A stretch of DNA of 64,000 nucleotides from assembly GCA_025677825.1 (NCBI GenBank), contig JAIXMO010000011.1, positions 531,001 through 595,000 on the forward strand. The letters are read 5' to 3'. This document shows, in pieces, positions 47,941-60,184 of this stretch. The stretch comes from Helicostylum pulchrum (taxonomy: Eukaryota; Mucoromycota; Mucoromycetes; Mucorales; Mucoraceae). Each line of letters opens with the position of its first letter. Positions within the stretch are counted from its first letter, which is position 1. Below the pieces are notes generated by a model, which was given only the letters and a program-made list of their open reading frames with translations, was not told the DNA's origin and ran no database searches. A program made the translations under genes and the position numbers.

Positions 47941-49108
47941 TTTTTTTGTAAATGAAAGGTACTCTTTTCTTGAAGAAAATACACTACATTCTAACAGCTT
48001 TAAAGAATCTTCAATTGAATGTACAGTGTTTTCTTTTAGTTTTCCGTTATTCAAGAAAAGGAATCAGTTTGAGGAAAAAATTGTATCTATATCAGATATT
48101 ACCTTGATGCTTCTACGATGACAACTTCCATATTACTAGATGTTCTGAAGCAACCAAGGGTATAAGCATACTTGGCAGTGTTACATCTGTAGTCGTGTTC
48201 GCTTAATTCCAGATATTTATTTGATGCGAATTCTGTCTCTCACACCTAGAAGGATATTTATGTAAGCAGTAGCTTTAAGTTCTCTCTCTTTTTTTATTTT
48301 ACAGTTTAAACTCTACACAGCCTGTTATTTTTGATAATGCTAATAACGCCGGTATGATATTTTCAATGAACGGCGTTCTTTCATGGTTTGGGTTAATAAC
48401 GACACATCGCTAAACACAAGATGGGACGAGGTTAGAATATATCGGTACTTTTTCTGCCCTTCAGTAATAACAACATCAGTCTATGTACAAAAAGAAAAGA
48501 AGAAAAAGAGAGAGAATGAGCCCTAGAGTGATGCAATTAGATGAGGATTATTTAACAAACCTCTCGATTGGCTGAGGGCGTAAAGTTTGCGATTTCACGC
48601 AAACGCTTTCTGCTTTAAAAAAAAAATCAAAAGTAAATAATGATTCTAAAAGTACAATTTGAGGTTCCTTACGTTTTGGTTTGTATACCGCGGTTTTCGG
48701 TACATTTTCATTCATAAAGTTGCCAGAAATTTTCTTGATTTTGACCAAATTAGTGTCACTGGGAGCAGAAAAACTAGAAGAACCATAACTTTGAGTTATA
48801 TGTTCATTTGTATTCTCATCAGCCGGTATGTTTTCAGCTGATGATTTTGTGATTTGCTTAATACAATTTAGACCACCAAGTTTCTGAAGGTAAAAACAAA
48901 AAAGTCAATGAACAAACTCTCAAGACGTCGCAGAGATATATCTTACCGTGATACTCTTTAGCATAGGATCGATGCGCCTTGTCGGTAAACCTTGAGCTTC
49001 TTTAAACAGAACTAAATCTGCTTGTAATATCTCGAGGGCTCCGAGAAAAATGCAGCTAGGATATTTCCCATCATAAACACCTAAATCATCGATTAAGTTC
49101 CAAACTTT
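47941..49108 (-). CDS. unknown multi-exon gene or decayed member of an orphan family
   Basis: Several minus-strand segments read as protein between plausible splice sites. About 48956-49107 reads WNLIDDLGVYDGKYPSCIFL and onward to RRIDPMLKSIT before a GTAAGA donor. About 48670-48880 reads KLGGLNCIKQITKSS to KTAVYKPK before GTAAGG. About 48100-48240 reads KYLELSEHDYRCNTAKYAYT and ends MEVVIVEAS before GTAATA. About 47941-48010 reads HSIEDSLKLLECSVFSS. The joins are not all in frame and no start is seen, so it may be a degraded gene. The pattern resembles a multicopy Mucorales orphan family from memory only. Confidence 0.35.
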
Positions 49109-50534
49109 TTAATTTGTATTATGTGGAAAATAATACATGATGAAAAAGGAGAATTTCTTGGTGTACGTTCTATTTACACGTTCAGTAAAAAAATAAATAA
49201 TAGTTACAGATCACTTTTCACGTACGTACCTTTATGGACATCAGTTTATCTAAGAAGGGCCCGTATAAGTTAGAAAATGATAAGTGAAGAAGAGAAAAGA
49301 AAAAGACTCGCAAAAAATAAATAAGTGATGTAATAGGTAACTATGTCGTATAATGCCAGTATTTGTTTCATATACTCGTAATTATTGGCCAGTAATTTTT
49401 ATAGGTACTTGTTTGCTCCAACTAGATTCATACAAGCTCCTTTTTATGCAAATAAAGACTCTTTTGAAGTGCAAGAAAGTTCTGCCCTGAAGACTGCCAA
49501 GATTGAATCGATCATTCACGAGGATTATTTCTACAGTGTATGAATATGGGTTTATAATCCATAAATTTAGTTTTTTTTAGAAATAATACTATCTCTTGTA
49601 GGATGACATTTGATTTTGCTTTTTCGTGGCATTTTAGATGTGGATTTGCTTCCTCTTCGTGGTCACGTCTGGGCCAATAAAATAAATAAAAATGACTGTC
49701 AAAAACTATTAAAATTTTTTTTTCGAGAAAGGGACTGGTTTACAAAGTGAAGGATTTTCTCTTTCTTTTTTTTTTCCTTTCTTCTTTTCTTTAAAAGTTT
49801 TTATAATTGCACTGATGAAAGCTTTGGTAAACGTTGAATGTTTAAAGTAATTTAATTCCCCAACCCTTTTTTACTTTTTTTTTTTTTTATTTGTAAAAAG
49901 AAAAAAAGAAAGGGAGTTCGAGGTATGACGAAGAAAAGGCGATGTCTGAGCATTTATATACGCTTTTTTTTTCTCTTTATTGTCAAGGTAAATAATCGAT
50001 ATTTTTAACAAGTATACACATGTATTTAAAAAAGAAAGAGAGTTGACTTGATGAAAAGTGTATTTATTGATAAACATTCTGTGTTTTGTGATCCTTAAAT
50101 CATACACCTGTTACAATTTCTCTAAGAAGCGCTGATCTTCTCTCTTTTTTTAAAAATATCTGCTGTATACGTTATTCGCGTATTAATATGGTTTACTAAT
50201 CATTTTATTATTTTTCGTAGGTAATGTAATTATTGTATATATCTTTTTTAAAAAAATAAACTATCCCATGTATCATAAATTATACTTTTTTGTCTTTTTT
50301 CTATTTTCTGTTTGTTGGGGGATGATAAAAAAAAAAGCAAAACCCCTTTTTCACGTCATCACTTTTTCTTGTTGCAATGACACTAAGCGGGTATTACTAT
50401 TTCCTACTTTTTTTTTTTTTGGCTACTCACGCCTGCCCACGCCCGGGGTTTCTATTTTGTTGTTTTTTTTTCTCGTATTTAACCACGTCCTCTCTTCTTT
50501 AAAAACACCCTACTCTTAAATTTTATATTAAACA
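49109..50534. other. spacer with one plus-strand exon-like piece
   Basis: AT-rich. At about 49406-49543 a plus-strand segment after a TTTTATAG acceptor reads FAPTRFIQAPFYANKDSFEV and continues to ESIIHEDYFYS before a GTATGA donor; a following segment after TTGTAG would stop at once. It is probably a gene remnant. The rest shows no gene, and the last 200 bp are the promoter of the complex I subunit. Confidence 0.35.
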
Positions 50535-51009
50535 ATGTCCACAGCAGAGACCTGGGAATACCCTGAACACAAGCAATTCGAGCGGTTAGATTTTTAATTT
50601 TTTTTTCGTCGCTGAATTAGTATTGATTTTTATTTTATTTATTGCTGTAGTGTTCCTACATTGGACCAAGTTGATCCTTCTGACAGCAAAGGTGAGAAGA
50701 AGAAAAATACAATGCAATTGATTTATACTGACTTAATGTTTTTCTGAAATAGCCATCTATGCTGCTCGTAACCAAAAGATTCGTGATGATTGGGTTAAGG
50801 CCATGGAAGCTCGTTTGATCAAGGAGAAATTAGATGAATGTTATAGAACTGAAGGTGTTAACCACTGTAAGTATATTTTGGATGCGATTATGATTTTTTT
50901 TTTTTTGTGCTAAGTCATTATTATAGACAAGAGTTGTCGTCATTTAGCTGATATGTACCTCAAGACAATCAAGACACACAGAGTAGAGGGTTTCCGCAAG
51001 AGCACATAA
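50535..51009 (+). CDS. complex I accessory subunit, NDUFB10 (PDSW)-like
   Basis: Small subunit of mitochondrial NADH:ubiquinone oxidoreductase. Four exons (50535-50584, 50651-50691, 50753-50866, 50927-51009) join to 95 residues. The region KIRDDWVKAMEARLIKEKLD followed by ECYRTEGVNHYKSCRHLADM is characteristic, with Cys residues of the intermembrane-space helical hairpin type. It has no cleavable presequence, as is usual for this subunit. The fungal 12-kDa orthologues are of similar size. The assignment rests on motif memory. Confidence 0.8.
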
Positions 51010-51088
51010 ATCGACAAAAAAATAATTTCGTAGATAAAAAACATATACAGTTTTCTTTATTTGAGTAATATAATAAAAGAAAAACAAT

Positions 51089-52256
51089 TTATATAGCTTC
51101 AATCACTTTGTAATGTTCAAGCGAGCAAACTGATTTTCCAGTATTTTTTGCAGTATATTTTCGATTGTTTGAGCAGCCACTTACTTCACATTTCTTTAGT
51201 TTTGGTGGTGTTGGTAATTTGCTACTATTATATGCAAAATAAAGAGTTAGTTAGTTCGTAATTACACTTTTTTTTTTTAAAAAAAAGGATTACATTGTTT
51301 CACCAAAAACTTGCTCCATTGTAAAGACAGTGGGTATACAAAGTTGACTTCCCTTTGGCGTGCTGATATAACGTATGCGATTAGGATCCTCTGATCTCAT
51401 TAACTTTTCGTGTGCTGATCCTTTATCGTCTGTATCATCAATAATACGTTTACTTTTAGACGCTTGCTTTTTCAATAACCTATTAATCGTATCTGCTTTA
51501 TCTCTTTCTGCTCTTTGAATGCTTTGATTCTTTCTTCTTCTTGCTACTTCGGATTTCTTTAATTGTTCTTCTTCTTCAGTCATTAACTTTTTTTTACCAG
51601 TATCTTTTTTTTTATTTATATTAGTTCACTCTTAATACTTTTTTCTTTTTTAAAAAAAAAGGGAAACTTACCCATCGGTAATTCCAAAAATTCCTCTGGT
51701 ATTTCTTGATATACTTTAGCTCTTTGTCGTTTGGTCATGGGTCGATTTCTTACTATTTCTGCATCATCAGAAAAATCCTCTTCGCTCTCTTGTTCAATAG
51801 CTATAGACAAAACACGTTAAAAAAATAAAAATAAAGAGATTCCCTTTTTTTTCTCGTACCTGCTTTCTTTCGTTTATTACTGTTATGACTGCTACTGATA
51901 CGCACAACTGGTTTGGTAGGTTCCATATCCTCTTCTTCGTCTTCTTCGTCGTCATCGTCGTCGTCGTCAACATCCTCATCTTCTTGACCAATTTCTTGTT
52001 CATCGTCTTCTTCTTCCTCTTGTTCAGATAATGGCTCCATACCGTTATCGTTATCCATAATGTCATGAATAATGGGTTGATCTTCTTCTTCATCCTCATT
52101 TTCGTCTTCTTCACTAAACACTTCATTTTCACCTGTATCCATTTCCTCCAAGTCGGAACTATCCATTTCATCTTCCTCAGAAGAGATTGGTGATGGTGAT
52201 AAAGGTCTTGATACAGCTGCAGCAGCAACTGCAGCAGCTCTTCTTGTAGGTCTCAT
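51089..52256 (-). CDS. IES2: INO80 complex subunit IES2 (PAPA-1/zf-HIT)
   Basis: Subunit of the INO80 chromatin-remodelling complex that stimulates its ATPase. Exons 51860-52256, 51672-51800, 51294-51603 and 51089-51224 give 323 residues. A long acidic N-terminus (Asp/Glu runs, including D8) is followed by the PAPA-1 domain (LMTEEEEQLKKSEVARRRKN followed by QSIQRAERDKADTINRLLKK). The last exon supplies the zf-HIT finger: KKCEVSGCSNNRKYTAKNTG followed by KSVCSLEHYK. The last intron uses GTAATC and was accepted because it brings the HIT finger into frame. It shares a 150-bp divergent promoter with the HUL5-like gene. Confidence 0.92.
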
Positions 52257-52406
52257 TTTTTATATACAGAAAAAAGTTTAACTGAAAAAGATAAAAGAAA
52301 AAAAAATGTGACACACTCTTTTTAAAATAAGAGTGTCGTAAGCGCGAGCGCGCAGGACTTTTTTTTTATCTTTTTATCTTTTTCCAAAGTATATAAACTA
52401 AAAACT
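52257..52406. promoter_or_regulatory. divergent promoter IES2/HUL5 with GCGCG inverted repeat
   Basis: Only 150 bp separate the two start codons. The region contains GCGCGAGCGCGC at 52342-52353 (arms GCGCG and CGCGC around AG), the only strongly GC-rich spot nearby. T-rich tracts lie towards each gene. The GCGC core could bind a cell-cycle or general regulatory factor; this is inference. Confidence 0.5.
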
Positions 52407-55400
52407 ATGAATTTCAGTTTTGAAGGTAATTATAAGCCTAGAAGAAATATAAATTTAGGTGGTGTCAAGTCTCTCGATGATAAACGGTCTTTAATGGCAA
52501 AGACTCAAGCTGAGCGTAAAGCAAGAGAACAGGATCGGTTAAAGGTTAAAAGTGCACAACGAATTCAGGTAAAGCAGCCCAAAAAACCCCTCCCTCAACT
52601 TTTTTTTTTTTTACTTATAAATACGTAGGCCTTTTGTAGAGGACGTAAGCAAGCTTCTATTATTCGACAAGAGCAAAGAAAAAACTTTGAACAGTTACTT
52701 TTACAAGTCAATGAAGCTTGTACTGATGACCAAAAAATAAACCAAATCGTCACCTTGACCAGACAACTGTTGGTGTTTTACCAAAAAGAAAAAGATCAAA
52801 TTTATCTTGAACAGTATATAGCTTTACTTACACCGACTCAGTTGCATGAAATGTTTAATATTCAAGATAAAGACGTGATTGATTCTTGGGTTTGGCTTGC
52901 TTGCTTATTAATTAAAAAAGCATTGTTACCAAGCATAAATAGGTAACAATTAACTACTGGACATACTCGGGTTATTATATTTAAAACTAATATTTATATA
53001 AAAAAGACAATCGTCTAGTCAATTACTTTCACTTTTAATTGACTCTAGTATTTATCCCAACCAGACCAGTGACGAAAACCGTATTCGACTTATTACGTTC
53101 ACTTTATTTAATACCAACTTGCTTGTAGAGCTTAAAAAAAATCTCATTACGCAATCCGGCAGCAACCATCATGCTATCGAAAATATACTTTACCAACTGA
53201 CAAAATTATTACCGCCTTATTATTACCCAACCTCTCTATTAATCGAAACCTATCAAAGAAAAAAACACAGCAGTAGTACCAATTACTTGACTCGACCTCT
53301 ATTGATACGTATGATTACCACAGAAATATTAACGGAACCCTTTTTACTCGATAATATATCGCATTCACTTGTCACCGAACTTGTCGTTCATTTACCGTTA
53401 AAGGACGTTTTGGATGTTGTTTCCAACTTGTTTAGAGATAATACCCAGAAATTAGATGATATGGCTGTTGCTGGATTGTTAATGAATATAACTCAAATGG
53501 GTAATATCGAGTCTGGAAGATACTTGGACGGTATACTTGTAAGTTGAGAATATTATATATATATGAATTACTACTATTTACTAAAAAAGCAAAAAAAAAA
53601 AAAAAAAAAAAAAAAAAGGCCGAGTATGCCAAGGCTGTACAGTTACTTTTGACACATTTACCCGTATCCTATTTGGTTGATCCCTCCGTACCCAATCAAC
53701 CAGACGTTATGGATCAAGAGAGCGATGCATCAGACGATGAAGATGGCGATACCATTATGAAAGAAGCCATTTTCGAACCTTCTTCTGCTGCCGAGAGTTC
53801 TGTTTCTCCCATGATTCGTGCGCGACTAGAGTTACTTTATGATTCTGATCGAGTGAATAATTTATTATACCGCTTTATGCAACTGGCGTCTCGTGTTACA
53901 AATAACACTGAAGCAATCCAATCTATCTCTAGCTTCTTTAATACGCTCATGTTACGTTGGCCTACAAAGAAGGATACCATTTTAAACACCTTGTTGTACA
54001 AATCTATAAACACGCATCATTTTTTACAATTGTTATGGGATTCTTGGTCTGGCTCGAAAGAAGCAGAGTTGTTTAAAAACGATCAAAGTATTATGGTTAA
54101 TTTATCTGAAGCCGTGAAATCTATTACAGGTAATATTTATTATCTATACTTTTTTTTTATATAGTATATACTAACAACTCTTTTCTAGTTTCGGAAAAGA
54201 GTTGGCCTGTTTTGTTCTTGCTTTGTGAAGTATATACTAGATTATTATTAACCATTGGCGATGACGAGTTTTTGGAAAAGAATACCACAAGTCACGCTAA
54301 CCCGCTTGAACTAAAGCAAGTGATTGAATTAAGTAGGCAATTGAAAAGTATTTCGTTTGTCATGTTTTGGCGTGCCAATAGCATGGATCTTACGCAGTAT
54401 ATTGGACTTACCGGTATTCAATTAAATCAATTTCGAACCACCATAACACATTTATTACAACAAATTCATATGAGAGAGTAAAGTAGTATACTGTATAAAA
54501 ATAACAATAATCACTCATCCCTCCCTTTTCTTAAAATAGTTCACGTCGTCAATTCTGCCCTGAAGACCATTGGTTAATTCCAGACTTAGATACAGACAAC
54601 TTCTCCAGCGAGGCAGTAGCTGAAGAATTCAATTTAGAAAGCGAGCTGCAACAAGAAAAGAACATGCCTTTACGTCCGCTACGTATGTTATCCAAGGGCA
54701 GATTAGCCGTCATCAGTCCTCGACTGGGTCTATTGAACAACATCCCGTTTGTCATTCCGTTTGAACAGCGTGTAGAAATATTCCGAATGTTTGTTCAAAA
54801 CGATAAGAAACGAAATAATGTCGATGAATTTTACAGCAGACCGAAAGCAGCGGCTACGGTGAGAAGAGATCACATGTTTGAAGATGGGTTTGCGTCGTTG
54901 CATACGCTGGGTGTCGAATTAAAAAACAAGGTCGCGATTTCCTTTGTGGATGAGTTTGGATTAGAGGAGGCTGGCATTGATGGTGGTGGTGTGTTCAAGG
55001 AGTTTTTAACGGGCGTTGGGTTAGATGCCTTTAATACAAACTATGGTTTGTTTGTAGCTACACCTGATCAATTGTTATACCCTAACCCTAGCTCATTCGC
55101 TACTGAACGTAAGATTATCCCCCTTGTATTATGAGCATTATTGACTTTTTCTTTCTTCTTTTTTTTTTAAAAAAAAAAGCTCAACAATTAGAGTACTTTA
55201 AGTTCCTTGGTTTAATTATTGGTAAAGCAGTCTATGAAGGTATTTTATTAGATGTTGCATTTGCTGAATTCTTTTTGAAAAAGTGTATGGGAAAAGTAAA
55301 CTACTGTAAGTGAATAAATTTTTTTTTATGTCAAAGTTACTTTATTTAACTTATATAAAATATATAGTGGACGATTTATGTTCTTTGGATCCTGAGCTAT

Positions 55401-56108
55401 ACAAGGGTTTATTAGCTGTCAAAAATTTTGATGGCAATGTAGAAGATCTTTCACTTGATTTCACTAGTACGCACATGGAAAATGGAAAGTTGATCAGTGT
55501 AGAATTGATTCCGGGCGGAAGCAATATTGCCGTCAACAACAACAATAGAATCCAGTACATTTATCTGATTGCGAATTACAGGTTAAATTTACAGATTGCA
55601 AAGCAATGTAAAGCCTTCTTTAGAGGCCTGTCGACTATTGTAGATATCAAATGGCTTCGTATGTTTAACCAACAAGAACTACAGATCGTCTTGGGCGGCG
55701 CCTCTGTGCCTATTGATCTCGCTGATCTACGTGCGCATACCGTTTTAGCTGGATTTATGGAACATGATGCTACAGTTAAAAATTTTTGGAGGGCCCTAGA
55801 GTCATTTGATAATCCGCTTCGTATGAAATTCGTAAAGTTTGTTACGTCTTGTTCTCGACCTCCGTTGTTGGGGTTCAAAGAACTTGTACCTAAATTCTGT
55901 CTTCGTAATGCAGGCGTGAATGATGAACGATTGCCAACGAGTTCCACTTGTGTCAATTTGTTAAAATTACCCAATTTTTCTACTTATGAAATTTTAAGAG
56001 AGTAAGTTTTTTTATTCATTTATTTTTATTTTTTTCTAACGCTTTTTGTTTCTTTTTAGTAAACTGTTGTATGCGATTACAGCTGATGCTGGTTTCGATC
56101 TCTCGTAA
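52407..56108 (+). CDS. HUL5: HECT E3 ubiquitin ligase, HUL5/UBE3C type
   Basis: Proteasome-associated chain-elongating ubiquitin ligase family. Nine exons (52407-52568, 52629-52942, 53019-53538, 53619-54129, 54189-54477, 54540-55108, 55180-55305, 55368-56001, 56060-56108) join to 1057 residues, a normal length. The N-terminus has the UBE3C hallmark: RKAREQDRLKVKSAQRIQ leading into an IQ-like AFCRGRKQ. A long helical region follows. The HECT domain starts near VRRDHMFEDGF, with SFVDEFGLEEAGIDGGGVFK in the N-lobe. The C-lobe carries the catalytic Cys in RLPTSSTCVNLLKLP and ends GFDLS. Intron 3 ends in about 27 A before AG, which is unusual. It is of a different class from the HECT ligase at 19.6-22.4 kb. 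Confidence 0.95.
53591..53617. repeat. A27 homopolymer in an intron
   Basis: An uninterrupted A-run directly before the 3' splice AG of HUL5 intron 3. It replaces the expected pyrimidine tract. Its length is probably variable or error-prone. Confidence 0.9.
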
Positions 56109-58186
56109 TACAATGCACACACATAAATAAATCATTAATAACACATTTGCTATTTGCTCTTTGTGTATGTATACACATATATTTATAAAAGCGTGATTGC
56201 TGCATAATAATAAAATAATAATACAACCTGATCGAATACAATAAAAACGTTTTTTCTTTATAATGTATAATATGACCTATAAGATGTGTAATATTAAAAG
56301 GAGTCTTGAATCTTTATGTATCATATCAATTTATACGCAGAAGTCTTATGTCGACACTACACAGTTGAGAAGAAGAAGAAAAAATGTTTTCGTGAGTCTA
56401 TTTTATTTTTTGCATGTACAATTGTATAAGCGTATCTGTTATTGTATCTAAATTACAATTGCAACCTCGGATTTATGATTGTTTTCTCAGCCTAAAGTCA
56501 TACTATACCATTGAGTATTACATATATTTATTTGATGATGATGTACCAACATTGTTTGTTTTTCTAATCTAAACCTATTACAGTGTATCTTCCAGCAATT
56601 CTAATATGTTTCACGATGTAAAAGTTGTTAGATTAATGTATGAACAAGGGGGATTGGGGGGGGGGGAAAGATGGACATTTTTCTGTCATCAGCTACATAT
56701 TCTTATTGTTTTTTTTAACGACAAGTAAAGAAAAATATCTTACAAGCATATTATTTGTTAAAAAAAAAAGAAAAAAAAGGTTATATTATTATTTTTTTCT
56801 CACAAAGGAATAGAATTCATAATACCTTTTTTGATGCTATTGACAAAAGAAGAATAATATTTTTCTACGCCAGATATACAGATCAAAAACATTTTCTTCT
56901 GTTTCAAAAGCATTACAAAAAAGCAAAATATTAAAAGAGTAAACCTACACAATCTCCTCCTGTTGTGCATTGACAGATGCAAAAACAACATATAATTCCC
57001 TTCTTCTATATTAAAAAAAACAGGTTAGTTCTAGACAGGGTTTTGTCGTAAAAGGGGGATATGTATACATTAAAATCATAATTATTTATTTTCTAGAAAC
57101 TTTTTTCGTAAACAAATTGAACATTCGATAGATCACTTGGTTTGTACTTATATCATGTACTAACAAAAAAAATCAGCAGCTGTGAAAACTTTTTTTTTTA
57201 AAAAAAAAACGTATATTAAAGGGACTACAGACAGCACTGCGCGTAAACTACATACCGACTTTTTTCTTTTGATTCTATCTATTAAGAGCAACAATTGAAG
57301 GAAAACATATATACATGTAACTGTGGTTAAATTGCTTGGTAATACACGTACATAAAAAAATCTTTATTCGTGCTTGTGTTTACGCGCAATTTACACATAA
57401 TAGTTTATGATAGCCGGGAACTATCAAAACGTCACCTTTATTTTTATTTTTTAAAAAAAAGGGTCTATATTAGTACAGTTATTTAAATGCGTCCACATCT
57501 GTGGAATAGATTAAGATATTCGATAACACATCTATTATTATTTTTTTGAAAAAAATAAATTTGCTTATCTTGATTAAACATCAACTTTATAAGCGTATGT
57601 GCGTGTTTCACTTTGAAAGATGTTATCTATTTTTTTTTTTTTTTTTGGAGTTTAGAAAAAATGGGACAGTAACGGGTGTAGATACTAAATAGGCGCGAAC
57701 CGTAAATACGAATTCCTTTTTATCAAGCAAGCTAGTACTTATAAACAATGACATGATTGTTTTCGGGGGCGACTTTTCAACATATGTCATTCCTAAATGG
57801 AGTCGAACCTAATGCACGGTGATTGCTTCCGACAAAAATTGAAAAAAAAATACAACCTCACGTCTTGATTTAGTGCTCATTAATAGTAGAAACTTTATTA
57901 TCGTGGTGTTACCTTGTTTGAATCAAATGACGAGTTGACAAAAATTTTGGTTCCTGGATTCTTTGGTCAGTAAAAAAGAAAAAGGTCATTAAATAAGGTA
58001 TTTATTTTATTTTTTTCTTTAATAAATAAATAAAAAAATAAAATAAAAAGAGAGAGAGAGATTTTCATACATAAAATGATAAAAAAAAGAACGGAAGCGG
58101 GTAAGAAAAAAGATATTTAAAAGAGAACGTGTAGATGTGTATGTATAAAAAGAATAGAAAGAATAAAAAAAAAGAAATTGCATGCA

Positions 58187-58224
<38 letters not shown>

Positions 58225-58373
58225 AGTAAAAAGGGATAATATAAATATATAATAATAAAATGTAGTAGTAGTAGTAATATAATGTGAAGGCTGGTTATAT
58301 TTGTTGTGTGTGTGTGTCTGTTCGGAACTACTAAAAGAAGGTTACAAGTTTTTTTTTTTTTTTTTTTTTTTTT
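56109..58373. other. 2.3-kb gene-free convergent spacer
   Basis: The region between the 3' ends of HUL5 and the DP gene. It contains G9 at about 56657, a (TG)15 repeat at 58189-58219, (TAG)n at 58264-58275 and T23 at about 58351-58373. A less AT-rich patch at about 57655-57840 has no open frame. I see no gene and no RNA that folds convincingly. Confidence 0.45.
58189..58219. repeat. (TG)15 microsatellite
   Basis: Perfect dinucleotide repeat; a second, shorter TG run lies at about 58303-58318. Confidence 0.9.
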
Positions 58374-60184
58374 TCAGGATCGGGTAGCTGAAGGATCACC
58401 ATTATCTAACTGTAAATGTCGCAAGACTTCGCTATCTTCGTAAACAATCTTTCTACTACTATCAAGTTGGTTTTCATGACAAAATGATATAAAGGCAGAT
58501 CGACTAAGTTGACGTATGTTTAGTATATCAGCAGGTGTGAGAAAGAGATTATAATTTTTACCTGTTATTGACAATATCGATATGTTTGTCTTTTGTTGGA
58601 CATACTACAATGAAGAAAGGGAAGGAGATTCTACTATTGCTATTATTATCTTTACTTTGTTTGCGTTGATTCCTCCAAACAAGATTATGAATTTGCGACC
58701 GCTACGAGAAAAAATATTTGTAAGTATATAATATTTTTTGTTGTTTATACAAAATAAATTTATTACTTACTTACTTTTGATAGTTTATTGTTCACACCTT
58801 CTCTTAAGGTAGTTAAAGAACAGATTAATTCTTTTTGACGTAACTAGATACAAAATTTTATGTTAGTATGACACGTCAAATATATATATATATATAGTAT
58901 TTTACTTCTTCTTGTTCGATTTGCTCCAATAAAAATTCTCTTGAAGTATCGTTCTTGGTAGCAATTACGTCTTGGTCTAATGTACTATTATTATTATTAT
59001 TATTATTATTCGTTTGTTGTTTATAACACTCGGGTATGCCAAGCCATGTTATGACTTTCTTGTCTTTAGCAATAATGTTCATTGCCATCAATACATTCAA
59101 GGCATCATATACACGTCTTCTAATGTTCTTTTGATCATAAGTATGCTTCTAAAGTAAATTTGTTAGTCATTTTACTATATAAAAAAAAAATTGTATTGAA
59201 CTCACTTCATTTCCTACAGTATTTTGAATATCAAGAGACAATTCGTCTGCCACCTAATAATAATAAGGTTAAAGTTTTTTTTTAAAACTTTTGGAAACTT
59301 TTTTTTTTAGTATGTACCTCATTATAGGAAGTTACACCTTTTTCGGCAACCTTTTCACAGACTTGCTTACTAAAATGGCGTAAGCCTTTTGTAGCGCGTG
59401 GGGAATCGATGGTGATGACTGAAGCAATAAGTCGAGATTGACAGGCCTGTACACAATCTAAAGTATTATTATTGCTCAAGTCAAGACTTTTGCGTTGCTT
59501 TTTGATGACAGGGGGATAACTGATTTCAATTTGATCTTGTCTAGGTCTTCCTCTTTTTAATGAATGGTGAATAGTTGTTGTAGTAGTAGTAGGATGATAG
59601 TTATCAATAAAATGAGATTGATAATTACATTTACTTTCTTCTTCATCTAATTGTTTTAATTCAGGATCAGAATTAAGCAAAGATGCGATAGAACCTTTTC
59701 GACGATTATTATTAAGAATCATCTTTTGTTGATCTACTAGCTCGTCCTCTACATCATCGTCTTCTTCATCTACGGGTGTAGGAGAAGAGGCAATGGAGGA
59801 GATGGGGGAAGCGGATGAAAGGCAGTAATAGCTGTCAAATGGTGGTGAAGGACTGGCAGTTGGTGTAGTCATAATGACATTTTGAATAGGTGGTAAATGA
59901 TATTTACTGTTATTGTTATTATCGGAGACATGATTAAATAAGAAAGGTCTCAACTCTACAACATCACGACGTTGATTACTTGTGTAACGCACGTCGGAAA
60001 GCAAACCGCTGCGGTCACCACCAATACATGTTATGTATGGTGAAGGGGGGGCTCGGTCCACCGTAAAAGTCATATTTTTATCGTTGTTGTTATGATAATG
60101 GTGAGATATAGGTGGTGATGGTAGCGATGATGTTGAATGACTATTGTTATTTCTAACTGAGATAAATGCTGATGATGAGGTCAT
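58374..60184 (-). CDS. DP-type transcription factor (E2F dimerisation partner)
   Basis: DP proteins pair with E2F to control G1/S genes. Six exons (59318-60184, 59206-59253, 58906-59148, 58775-58843, 58562-58701, 58374-58503) join to 498 residues. After about 250 low-complexity residues, the DNA-binding winged helix reads GLRHFSKQVCEKVAEKGVTS leading into YNEVADEL. It continues with QKNIRRRVYDALNVLMAMNI, which holds the RRRVYD DNA-contact motif. The dimerisation coiled coil and C-terminal DP domain follow (LRQKELICSLTTL, then FFIVVCPTKDKHIDI and SEVLRHL). A polyAsn run encoded by (ATT)n lies after the winged helix. Retention of a DP gene fits an early-diverging fungus. No E2F partner is present in the window. 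Confidence 0.93.

Noticed and set aside
51794..52228. Alternative 144-codon frame over IES2 exon 1
   Set aside because: It is the out-of-frame shadow of the acidic GAA/GAT-rich region of IES2.
53544..53620. Poly-Lys N-terminal extension from translating the A27 tract in HUL5
   Set aside because: It is intronic; splicing from the GTAAGT at 53539 to the AG at 53618 gives the conserved in-frame protein.
57780..57860. Box-B-like GGTTCGACTCC on the minus strand suggesting a tRNA
   Set aside because: The flanking bases do not form a T-stem and no A box or acceptor stem is present.
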